Assembly: GCF_019399895.1 (NCBI RefSeq)
Contig: NC_091872.1
Span: forward strand, 1,744,395-1,808,394
Direction: 5' to 3'
Origin: Cardiocondyla obscurior
Lineage: Eukaryota > Arthropoda > Insecta > Hymenoptera > Formicidae
Length of the DNA: 64,000 bases
In this document: piece after piece, positions 53,221 through 63,502 of the stretch
Layout: every line of letters starts with the position of its first letter
How positions within the stretch are numbered: position 1 is the stretch's first letter
The notes under the pieces: model-generated
What the model saw: the letters and a program-made list of their open reading frames with translations, nothing else
The model's database searches: none
What the model was told of the DNA's origin: nothing
Program-made: the position numbers and the translations under genes

Positions 53221-54814
53221 TATTGAAGATTTTATTAATGACTTACAAGTATTTAGCGAAAACGGAACAACCACAACCGCTCTTAGAATGCTAGCAGACG
53301 CGAATATGTTCCGAAAAATCAACAAACAATCATGGAAAAATTATTGTAAAATCCAATTATTAAATGATTTAGAATGTCTCTATTTTTTGTATGAAGAAGG
53401 AATATCAAACGAAACCGGCAGCGAAACAACATGGCGCTCGGCGGAAGAAATCCGTCGAGTAATTCAAAGTGAGTTTCGAATTTCTTACTTTGTACACGGC
53501 AACAGCCACGTGTACAATTTTACTGTGTACAAAAACTTATTTCTTCATCAAAAAGAGGCCGCATTGAACGACGGCGGAATAATCCAAATAAAATCGTACA
53601 ATAACATAACGGATAAATGTGATTATCCATTATACACAGACATTTTATATTCGATGTACAGTAAACCCATTAGACATTTATGGTTAGCAATATGTGCGAT
53701 TCCGCCTGACTCCGACAGTAACAACGAATTTGAATACAAATGCGTAAAATTTATAATGTATTTATACATAACGTGGACAAAAAACATTACAGATAATAAA
53801 CACACGGGAGCTAACACATTCCCAACAATAGAAAAGTTCCGCCAAACGTATAATTCAATAGAAACAGCTTTTAAAAAACAATCTTTCATAAAATATTTAT
53901 CCGAACAACCTACAACTTTAGTAAAACTCATTCACACACAAAGTAAAATTATGACATGTACAGAATTAACAGATATAATAATGTCACCAACAACACATTT
54001 TAGTCGCATATTTATTATGAGTATTACAATTGAAAATAAAAGATCTTTTGTAAAGACACTTAAATTATTCATAAATAATTACATGCAAGTTTTTCCAACG
54101 GGAAAACAGACAAATAGACAAACAGAAACGTCATGGTCAGTAGTAAGCAGCAAAACATCAAAACGCAATAATATATCATTAAGACTAATAAGATTAGAAA
54201 TACGTGATATGATCAGAATTAGTAAAAATCGTGGAAAACTGGCTGCCGAAGCAGCAAGAAAAAGATTTCAAAGAAGACAAGCTGCAGCAACAACAAAACC
54301 CAATAAACAATATACATGTCCAACACATACGATAAACGTCAATTTTCCGACACCACTTACAGATCAACCTGGTCCGTCGGGAATACAAACAAGACCGCAA
54401 ACTGTACCGTCATCTGACGAAGATATAAATATTAAAATTTCAAAAAAACGACTAACAATATCAACATCATCAGAAGACGAAGAAATAATAGTACAAGATT
54501 TACCAAATAAAAAGAAAAACGTACCAAAAATAGTAACCAATATACAAATAATACCACCCCAAACAAGAGTAACATCAATGTTTTCTAACAAAATGGACGA
54601 AATTTTAGTAGACAGCTTACTTCAAAAAGCAACATTAACAAATAAAAGAACGTATGCCGACATTAAAGCAGATTTCCCGACAGTATTTAAAAACGTATCT
54701 TCCACACAAATGATAACCAGAATAAGACAGATAATAAAAAACACAACATTAAACATATGTTTTAAAAAATTAAGAAAACTACAACATTTAGTTAAATACC
54801 AAGGCATGCCTTGA
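53221..54814 (+). CDS. C-terminal part of the unrecognised protein of about 927 aa
   Basis: It continues the 49294 frame after the insertion; the separate ATG at 53288 is in the same frame. The stop is TGA 54814. This half contains WKNYCKIQLLNDLECLYFLYEE and several Trp/Tyr-rich blocks, then a basic segment (AAEAARKRFQRRQAA), a disordered linker (DQPGPSG, then Ser/Asp-rich acidic patches SSDEDIN and SSEDEE), and a C-terminal helical region. The basic-plus-disordered tail suggests a nucleic-acid-binding structural protein, but no family is recognised. Confidence 0.75.
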
Positions 54815-54951
54815 ATAACATACTCAAAATGAAATATATAAAAAAAAAAAATGTAAAAAAAAACAAAAAAAAAATATAAAACACAAAAAAATAATAAAAT
54901 AAAAAAATAAAAAAAATTATAAAATAAAAAAAAACCTTAAAAAAATCTAGC
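54815..54951. other. A-rich tail after the unknown ORF
   Basis: A run of A-rich sequence with several AATAAAA motifs follows the stop codon directly and ends at CCTAA repeats. It resembles the 3' tail of a retroposed unit, but this is interpretation. Confidence 0.4.
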
Positions 54952-54953
54952 CT

Positions 54954-54967
54954 AACCTAACCTGTGA
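54954..54967. repeat. Short CCTAA repeat tract
   Basis: CCTAACCTAACCTG follows the A-rich tail, so the unknown element (48576-54951) has CCTAA-type repeats on both sides. A GTTAGG occurs 10 bp downstream in the opposite sense. Confidence 0.6.
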
Positions 54968-55309
54968 TGTTAGGTGATGAGCGGAAGAGAAAGTAAAGGT
55001 AAAAGAAAAAATTATAAAGAGAAGAGAAAAAGGGACAACGGGAGAAAAAAGCGGTGTAAAAAGAAAGTTCTGTTTTTTTTCTATAATGGCGATAGAAGTT
55101 TTACGTTGTAATTTGTTAGTTGATGTTTAAGTATTATGTTTAGTATTAAAGTTTATGAAAAAAAGAATATGTAAAAAACATGTATGGGACAACGAAAGTC
55201 CTGGTGTACCTCATATAAGATAATAAACACTTAGCCTGTAATGTTACAGTGTTAAAGATAAATATAAAATTTAATTTGACCTCGTTATGATATAAAAAAA
55301 AAAATTTTA

Positions 55310-55805
55310 CTTTTTCAAATTATTAAAATTATGTAAAATTGCTGTATCTCAAAATCTATGCGGAGTACAAAAAAGTATAATATATAAATTTAATGTAGTT
55401 TTTAAAATGCAAAACGATGCACGGAACAGATTTTTTAAATATTGCATAATTTTTTATTTGTTTATAACAATTACCATAATTAAGTAATACACCAATTTTT
55501 TTTTATAGGACCAATTTGATGCCTTTTATCGTTCTCTATATGACCGTATTGATACATTTTACATATTTTGTGATTTTATGGGTTTTTTATTAATTTTTTT
55601 GTACAGTAAAAGAATACCATTTTTTCAAATTACCAAAATTTAAAAATTGCTGTATCTTAAAAACTACAAGGAGTACAGAAAAGTATAATACATGAATTTG
55701 ATGTAGTTTTTAAAATGCAAAAGGATGCACGGAACAGATTTTTAAAATATTGCGAAATTCTCCATTTGTTTATAACAAATACCATAATTAAATAATAAAT
55801 TAATT
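55310..55805. repeat. Two direct repeats of about 160 bp (GCTGTATCTYAAAA...ACGGAACAGATTTTT)
   Basis: The copies start near 55342 and 55647, a 305-bp period. Each contains GAGTACARAAAAGTATAATA, TAGTTTTTAAAATGCAAAA and GATGCACGGAACAGATTT. No ORF is supported. They resemble repeated fragments of one dispersed repeat. Confidence 0.65.
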
Positions 55806-55809
55806 CTGA

Positions 55810-56140
55810 GCGGAAAAAAATGTCGGAAAAATCAATAGAAGCAGTTTTTGTTAATGAAATTTTGTCTTATCTTTCCCCCTTCCGTGCGCGGAGGCAAAAA
55901 CCAAAAAAAAAAAAAAATCTGGGCAGGTAGAAAGGTGGGGGAGACCAATAGAAGCAATTTTTGTTAATAAAATTTTGTCCTATCTTTCCCCCCCCCCTTC
56001 GCGCACGAAAGCAAAAACCAAAGAAAAAAAAAAAATCTGGGCAGATAGGAAGGCGGGGAAGACCAGTAGAAACAATTTTTGTTAATGAAATTTTGTTATA
56101 TCTCTCCTCCCCACCGCGCACGACAGCAAAAACAAAAAAA
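55810..56140. repeat. Three 110-bp tandem repeats (TTTTTGTTAATGAAATTTTGTC...AAAAATCTGGGCAG)
   Basis: Units start near 55845, 55955 and 56080. Each combines a TTGTTAATRAAATTTTG, YATCTTTCCCCC, GCGCRCGA, then a poly-A and TCTGGGCAGRTAGRAAGG block. The units are open on both strands, giving repetitive ORFs that I do not regard as genes. Confidence 0.65.
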
Positions 56141-56629
56141 AAATTTAGTTGTATTGTCCCCCACCCAAAACTCCCGGTTCCCCAAATTCCCCCAAAATCG
56201 TTAAGGGGAAGCTAAACCTTCCTGTTTTACCACGCAATCGTAAATTCGACTATTTTTCTAAACGGCTGAACGGAATGAAAAATCCTTCTCCAGGATTAAA
56301 GTACGCACGCTTATGAATACCGCTCTGGTCAGTTTGATATAAAATATGCGAAAAAATTATTTTTTATGTGTTCACCTACGAAACATTTATTTACTGCATA
56401 GGTTATATCGCTTAGACGCACAAACAGAGACCAGGCCGGAATTCCTGAAACATCAAGGAAAAGAATGGCGCACTTGAAATTACGATTCGAAGGCTAACAA
56501 AAAAGAATAGTCGAATTTACGATTTAGCAAAATGTGCACGGGTCAGCATGTGCCATTTTGGTAAAAATGTCACGAAAAACGAGCAAGATTAGTTCCGGCG
56601 TCACAGGATAGATGGCAGTGTTGTACATA

Positions 56630-57789
56630 CATGTGTTCATATAGAAATAACAGACCTTTGCCTGTTTGCTTGCTTTGCCTGCTTGTCTATCCTGTCCTGT
56701 CCATCTTGATGACCATGTGCAAAGAGGAATCATATTTTCTATATATAAATTGCTACAGCGCAATAACAATTTATTTATAAAAAATATGATTTTTCTGTGC
56801 ACATGGTGTTATAAAAAAAAAAATTTTTTTTAATTAGAAAAAAAAATTATAAGTACGTACATAACCGGACTCGAACCGGCGCTTGCACGGTCGTCAAGTT
56901 AGCAGGCCCGCTGTTAGCCGTTACGCTACAAAGATATTTTAATAGTTTAGGCGAAGTTACTGGTACTTGTATGACAATAGTACCATTTGAACCTTTACCA
57001 AAAATGTGTGTAATAATCAGCTAGATTATTGAAAGATTGAATATTCTAGCTGTCTAATTCACATATTTAGTGTAAATGTTGAAATGCTACTGTGTCAAGT
57101 ATCAACCATAGTACTTTCCACTTAAAAAAGTCATAACTTATTTATTCATGTATGTAGCTGATACCAGAAGCAAAATATGTATAATATATACATTCTTATA
57201 AACGGATTAAACATATATTTTAATCCGTTTATAAGAATGTATATATTATACATATTTTGCTTCTGGTATCAGCTACATACATGAATAAATAAGTTATGAC
57301 TTTTATAAGTGGAAAGTACCATGGTTGATACTTGACACAGTAGCATTTCAACATTTACACTAAATATGTGAATTAGACAGCTAGAATATTCAATCTTTCA
57401 ATAATCTAGCTGATTATTACATACATTTTTGGTAAAGGTTCAAATGGTACTATTGCCATACAAGTACCAGTAACGTAGTCTAAACTAATAAAATATCTCT
57501 GTAGCGCAACGGCTAACAGCGGGCCTGCTAATTTGACGACCGTGCGAGCGCCGGTTCGAGTCCCGTTATGTACTTATAATTTTTTTTTTTTTAATTTTTT
57601 TTTTATAATACCATGTGCAGAGAGAAATCATATTTTTTATAAATAAATTGTTTATTACGTTGTAACAATTTATTTATAAAAAAATATGATTCCTCTTTGC
57701 ACATGGTCATCAAGATGGACAGGACAGAATAGACAAGCAGGCAAAGCTAGCAAACAGGCAAAGGTCTGTCATTCTTATATGCACGCGTA
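56630..57789. mobile_element. 1.16-kb palindromic element with tRNA-like promoter boxes on both arms
   Basis: The arms are about 560 bp and mirror around 57210 (positions sum to about 114419), with a small central AACGGATTAAA-type stem. Each arm contains a Pol III-like B box, GGTTCGAGTCC (57553-57563 plus; 56867-56877 minus), and an A-box-like TAGCGYAACGGCTAA. A smaller nested hairpin (ACCATGTGCA...TGCACATGG) sits in each arm. It could be two SINE-like units head to head or a foldback transposon; transcripts would fold into long dsRNA. Confidence 0.65.
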
Positions 57790-57899
57790 TTACAAGGCTC
57801 CAGATGTCGCCACGTTCCGGTACGGAATTTGCGCTTGGCCTGTCATATCGACGCCGTGCAAGTTCGGCGACGGCTTTAGCTTCCCCTTAAGGAAGAAAA

Positions 57900-58060
57900 A
57901 AAATTAGTAGTATTGTCCCTCACCCAAAACCCCCGGTTCCTCAAATTCCCCCAAAATCGTTAGGGGAAAAAAAAAAATTTAGTCGTATTGTTCCCCACCC
58001 AAAACCCCCGGTTCCCCAAATTCTCCCAAAATCGTTGGGGGAGAAAATAAATTTAGTAGT
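57900..58060. repeat. CCCACCCAAAACCCCCGGTTCCCCAAATTCCCCCAAAATCGTT tandem units
   Basis: Two full units near 57915 and 57990, with a third at 56155-56205 on the other side of the palindrome. The repeat therefore flanks the palindromic element, as if it had inserted into this array. Confidence 0.6.
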
Positions 58061-58765
58061 ATTGTAGCCGATCACAAAGATTGCCGCTCTGGATTGGGAT
58101 AAAAAACAGCTAGAGATTTTTTCGCTAACCGCTTTTATTTGGTCTTTCTCCGAGTACCTTCCTCCACGAGCTCTATTGGTCGACTCGTCATTCTTCCACC
58201 GTCTCAGGTGCAGCCGCTTTTACACTTCTCGAGCGTGCTGCCCTCGCGTGTTCTCCTTTTGCACTCAACGACAGAGCTGCCACTGCTAGGGGAAAGTTAC
58301 AGGCGGGCGACTTAACTAGGGACTAAAGTGCTCTAAGTAGAAAATTGCTTACAGTTCGGCCAGTCTGACTTCACGTGCATCTCGCAAGTGGCCGTTCGCT
58401 GTTTGACTTATATACAGCAGTCTTTACAATCTTAAAGAACTAATTACCACTTAACGCTGTATAATTAACACATTGTTCAGTCTTGGGTGTATTCCTAGTT
58501 TTACCAGTCGTCTAACTTTATCGCCCTTTGATGCCATACGTAATTTAGCTCAAATAAAGCACAAAATATGTACATAAACTAAAGTATTCCTGAATATAAT
58601 GGAGACATATAATCCGTGGTAGCTTAATATCGCAGTTTTAATAGAATTCTGCTCATGGAATTGAGCATCGGTTTCTACTCATATTTAACTAAACAATACG
58701 CCACTTATACACTAACGCAACATAACTATATACATATATACATTAATCCGCTGCTTCAAACGGTT
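58061..58765 (-). other. Possible 3' LTR region of a Gypsy-type remnant
   Basis: The stretch lies downstream of the integrase stop on the minus strand and begins TGTAGCCG on the plus strand at 58063. No second LTR, clear inner border or polypurine tract was found. I see no ORF. Confidence 0.25.
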
Positions 58766-59350
58766 TCAACTTATCCGGTGACAGAATGGTATTACAAATT
58801 TTTCCGGACAGGTTGAACCAGGCACCTCGGTCACCACATACCTCCCATTGTTTAAGACCTTAGCAATAACGTATGGGCCTTCATACTGAAATTTTAGTTT
58901 TCGCGATTGTCCCGGACGGGATTGTGTATCGCGAACCAACACAAGTTGCTGCTCTTTGTAAAGGGTAAGCTTGCGGTGTGCATCGTCATAATATGCTTTA
59001 TTAAAATTGCGGATTTTGTTTGTGGCCGCTACGGCCGCATCTCGTTCTTCCTCGCGTTCCGCGTCGATCTGGTGATCGATCCCGGCTAACCGATCAATTA
59101 ACTCCTTGATATCGCGATCATTGTGATTGCGCTGATCGTAACCCAGTAGCAATTTGCTCGGCGTGTTATTCAGAGATGCGTGTCGGGTGTTATTGATCAC
59201 GTATTGTACCACGGGTACACTCTCGTGCCAAGTGCGCTCGCTCGTAGCTGCTTTAGTTAATGATGTTTTAATGAAACGATTCACGTGTTCCACGATACGG
59301 TCGGCCCACGGTGATGCAACAGCGACTCTTCGCACGTTAATGCGCGACGA
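58766..59350 (-). pseudogene. Gypsy-type retrotransposon integrase, C-terminal fragment
   Basis: The segment starts mid-integrase at about 59350 with ASPWADRIVEHVNRF, containing the catalytic Glu context, and HESVPVVQYVINNTRHASLNNTPSKLLLGYD. It ends with the C-terminal SH3-like domain YEGPYVIAKVLNNGRYVV and a stop at 58766. The upstream DD half and RT are missing; the preceding 15 residues come from unrelated DNA. It is a truncated remnant. Confidence 0.8.
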
Positions 59351-59455
59351 TTCCGTGTAATAGAAAGTATTCAATATTATAGTAAACATTTTATTTATTT
59401 TTGGGAGATCTAGTTTTAATTGTAATTTTGTTTATTTTGTAGCAATTTGAATTTC

Positions 59456-59510
59456 GCGCGCTTATACTTGGCGCTTTTTTATACCTTTTTTTAAAAAAAG
59501 GTAATTTTGA
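59456..59510. repeat. Copy of a 55-bp repeat shared with 44800-44855 in reverse
   Basis: GCGCGCTTATACTTGGCGCTTTTTTATACC followed by a TTTTTTTAAAAAAAGGTAATTTTGA palindromic piece matches the reverse complement of 44800-44855. The break point of the integrase fragment lies about 100 bp away. Confidence 0.6.
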
Positions 59511-60427
59511 GGATGTTAAAAGATTTCAATTTAGTAATTAATCATGTCACCGCCGCGGGGGCAGTACCTCGTGGCCGATCGCCGGCGACGGATCGATATC
59601 GATCCGTCGTTCGATAATTGCCTCCGATTCTCGAAGGCGTTGCCGGCTTGAGGCTTATCAGTGTTCACTCAGCCGTGCCAAGCATCACCTCGTGTGCAAC
59701 AATGATCAGTGTGCTTCTCTCAGAATTCTTACTCATCGTGCTACTCATCGTGCTACTCATCGTTCAACTCATCGTTCAACTCATCGCCTTGTCTCCAGTA
59801 CAACTCATCCAGATCATCTTCGCAGTGTGCAACACGCCAAGAATCTTCTGGAAGACATCATCCTGCAGCACGAGGCGTGATGAATCTCGTGCTCAGTAAC
59901 TCGTCAGACTTCGCAGCGTTTTGGTCTCATAATTAATATAATTGTGCTTGCAGTTTAGACTCATTGCGAACTCTATATAACTATCAAAAGGACAGACCTC
60001 ACCCTATAGTAAAACTCACCAGAAACTCATCCTAAATTCAGTGCAGAATTTTCAAGGCGAACACGTGCTCACCGCGTGCCGCCACGTTCTTGAATACGAA
60101 GGACTAACACCCGCCTTTTCGCGTTAAATAAACCGGCCACGACCGCGTAACATCCCTGCGGCGTTAATTGTAATTCTCATTTGTAAAACTCATATTATAA
60201 GTTTTGATTTTTATACAGGGGGGATTGAGTAGAAAAACACGGCGAAGTAAACTATACAATTAAAAAAGGAAGAAAAACAATTCGCGTTCACGCAAATGAG
60301 TTAAAGCTATTCATTGAACGTTAAAAAGAAAAGAAGATGGTGAGTCGGTAAAACAGGCAGAGAGAGAGAGAGCAAGCGAAAGAAGAATCATGCCACAAAA
60401 CAAACAGAAAATTGATACCCAGGAACA
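59511..60427. other. Promoter/LTR-like stretch with ACTCATCGT repeats, no supported gene
   Basis: It contains five to six CTACTCATCGTG/CAACTCATCGTT repeats (59739-59785), a CTATATAAC at about 59971 and an AATAAA at about 60126. Ordered TATA then AATAAA resembles U3-R of an LTR, but no paired copy exists in the window. Short ORFs here are repeat artefacts. Confidence 0.3.
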
Positions 60428-60459
60428 TTGGCTGAGGGGACTGGACGACGGATCAGCAG

Positions 60460-61200
60460 CCTGAAGGAACGGAGTTCGAAGCTCAAAGCAGCAAGTAAGA
60501 ATAAAAAATTACTCACCAGACTGCAAGACGTTTATGGTGCGGGAGCCGTCGTTGGAGAGCCGCACGCAGAGGTCCCGGTCCTCCACCCGGGTGATGACCT
60601 CCCGCAGGCCATAGGCGGACGCCATCGACGGCCCTGGATCCTGGGCCGCAGGCACCCCCGAACGATAAGCCACCAAAGAATATGGTGGCGGCGGCGATTC
60701 GGGGGGCGGAGATCGATAAGGAGGATCCAAGGCCGGAGGATCAGTGTCCGGCGTCCTCGGTTCCACCGGCGAAGAGGCTCGTGATGAAGACGTCTCCGAT
60801 GGCAGGGGGCAGGATGGAAGATCTGCCGGGGGAAAGTCAGGAAGATGTGAAAATTTAGGAATCTCCTCCACTAATACCCCCCCGGTAGGAAGCCCCCTGC
60901 AGACCATCGAGGGGAAGCCGTCGATGGGTGGAAAATACAGAGGGGGCGACAGCCCCGCAGGCTCCCCCCGGCCGGTGTTGACGGGCCCGCCAAGAGTTCC
61001 GGCACCGTTGTCGCCGTGGAACTAGGCGACAACGTGGCCACATAACAAGGCCCGCAGTACCGCAAACTATAAGTGCTTCGGCACCGCGGACAGAAATTAA
61101 GGCAAGCTTGCGCCATACTGTGCCCCAAACATAAGGGGGCAAAGCGCGGCTCGTCACACCGGTAACACCCAGATGATACATTTTCACTCACTGGAAACAA
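60460..61200 (-). CDS. Antisense spliced ORFs: Cys-rich zinc-like segment and Pro-rich PPPPY segment
   Basis: On the minus strand an acceptor (TTGTTTCCAG) near 61184 opens a Cys-rich segment: CYRCDEPRFAPLCLGH, then CLNFCPRC and YCGPC. An overlapping frame from 60907 continues with Pro-rich sequence including PESPPPPYSLVAY, a PPxY-like late-domain motif, and ends at a consensus donor (CTG before GTGAGT) near 60517. An acceptor CCTTCAG follows near 60463. Donor/acceptor pairs also exist upstream at 61470 and 61413. It is probably a multi-exon gene with a frameshift near 60890. No family is recognised. Confidence 0.4.
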
Positions 61201-61689
61201 GAGGAAAAATTTATAACACCGACCACCATCAACACATCACATAGTTATAAGAAAAATATATCAAAAAAAAAAAAAATAAAAAACACAATAAATAAAAAAA
61301 TTTTTTTTTATTTACTTGTAAATACGGAGTACGCTCTCTTAGACTGCGCAAGACAGACTAAAGAGTTCTGAAGTTAGAAGGCAGCAGTAAAGGAAAGAAG
61401 AACTTGAGACCTGCAAAAAAAAATAAAAAGTTTAGATAAGTGAAATTTTAATCGAAATATGCACTCACCTCGTCAAAAAGACGTTTCCACTGTAGACGTT
61501 GGACACCACGACACTGACAGACACTTCCACATAAGAATACAAAATCCAAAACTAACACACAGACTGAAAAGGCTACTCATTTTTCAGACTTGCGTTCACG
61601 GTAACGCAAGCCAGGAACATAGAGGTGAAAACACGGATACACATACACCACCGTGTTCAATCACCCGGTTTACACACACCCCCGGATTG

Positions 61690-63390
61690 TATTAAGAGAG
61701 CCAGGGATTTCTACAAATGGCAACATCTACATAAAAGTTCCTAATTATAACAGATATCTCAACCATCGAAGAACGATACAGGAAGATACAAAATTATACG
61801 GAAAAAGCGGAAAAACTCTACGAGTACTTCCATGAGGCACACGAAGAAAACATAGGTGGAAAGTGCAACGAGCTATTATATACGGCGCTCGCTGAAAACG
61901 ATAAATTAACAGCCGCAATAAACCGGCTACAAGTCATATATAGGTCCTCAACACAAAAGAGAGGATTAATTGATTTCGTCGGAAAAACAGGGAAAGCACT
62001 ATTCGGTCTGATGGACGTAGACGATGAAAAGCAAATCGCGGAACAACTAGAAATACTACACTCGCAACAACAGACTCTGCAACATATCGCAAAAAATCAT
62101 ATAAAAATTCTGAACACAACAATAAATCACATCGAAGAAACAGAAAATAAGATAGACCAACATATTAAAAATTTAGCAAACGCGACAGCGGCAGTGAGCT
62201 GGAAACTCGACCAGATAACACGCCGACTGTACGCATTAGATTTCGTGTCCATAGTGAGAACGTTAATCACTGACACATTAAATGATTTACATGACATCAC
62301 GGATTTCCTGACACATTCAAAGTTAGACATGCTGAATCTGCGGTTATTCCCGTTAGAAAAAATACTAGCGGAACTAAAAGAAGCTGCAGAAAGATTAAAA
62401 AGGAAAAATCACTTCCCATTTCGTATCAACGAACAGAGTTGGTACTATATCCACGAATACGCTGAGATCAGCGCGTACTATAAAGAAAATGCGATAATAA
62501 CAAATATAAAATTCCCGATAGTGGGATATGAAATCTTCGAAGTAATGCGAGTCACGGCAATTCCTGTGTATAGTAGTGAAAACATATTTAATGTCGTAAA
62601 TAACGACAATGAAATAATCGCTTTCAACAAAGATAATAATAATTATCTAAAATTAACCGCGACCGAATTAGAAAAATGCAAACGCAGCGACAAACAGTAC
62701 GTGTGCACTCAAAACCATCCGATATACCACGCGAAGGCAAATGCCCCGTGCGAAATACAAGCGCTCATGAGACCGGATCAACAACCGACGCAATGCAAAA
62801 CCCGACACCTCCTATCAAGAGCGACCATATGGATCTCCCTACACGAAGTTTAATCATGGATATTCTCAACAACTGAAGAACAGGTGATCCAGATATTTTG
62901 TTTAAACCATCCGAGGAATATCATTAAAATAAATAAAATCGGTAAACTTACTATTTTCGCCGAATGTCAGGTAATAACAGCTGACATAACGATACAAACC
63001 AAAACCGTGCATAAATCACATGTCATGGCCCATTTACCTGCATATAACCTGACACTCGACCGAAAAAAACATTATATTAAGCAATCTTAAATTAAAACAA
63101 AACGAATTGCAAGGCGAAACGATTATATCTAACCCGCAAGAGTTACAACAATTAACTAACAGTCTCGACGAGTTAGACGACGAAATAGATTAGGCAAACG
63201 AGATACCCATACATAAAATACTTGTGTATACTACCAGCGGCGGTACATTCCTTATAACAGTAAGCATCATTGTAATTATAATCATCATAATAATTAGGAA
63301 TTATAACAAAAATAAAACACATGCCCTTCCGCCACGAACACTAAAACCAAAAGTAAAATACTCCGCTGCGACGGAGAACGACGAGGTATA
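61690..63390 (+). pseudogene. Errantivirus-like envelope (F-type fusion glycoprotein) gene, degraded
   Basis: The central frame is open from 61741 to 62853. It has a furin-type site RSSTQKR at 61942-61962, followed at once by a Gly/Phe-rich fusion-peptide-like segment, then long heptad-rich helices (EILHSQQQTLQHIAKNHI). This is the arrangement of insect errantivirus Env and baculovirus F proteins. The preceding N-terminal segment and the following ectodomain (62860-63090) lie in other frames, and a TAG occurs at 63190. A transmembrane segment of mostly Ile/Val (about 63215-63300) and a basic cytoplasmic tail end at 63390. Several frameshifts mark it as non-functional. No gag or pol of this element is in the window. 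Confidence 0.75.
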
Positions 63391-63490
63391 AAAAATTGTA
63401 AATTGTAAAAAGGTGTGTAAATTATAAATTTATAAATTGTAAAAAGAAAAAGATTGAGTTAAATAATACTCACTCTTTTTCTTTTCCCTT

Positions 63491-63502
63491 AGGGGGAAGA
63501 AA
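63491..63502 (+). promoter_or_regulatory. Polypurine tract
   Basis: AGGGGGAAGAAA lies directly before TGTTGTAACCC, the expected position of the plus-strand primer next to a 3' LTR. Confidence 0.7.

Noticed and set aside
56840..57575. Two tRNA genes
   Set aside because: A- and B-box-like sequences and a 4-bp D stem are present, but no proper 5-bp anticodon stem with 7-nt loop could be folded; more likely a SINE-like remnant.
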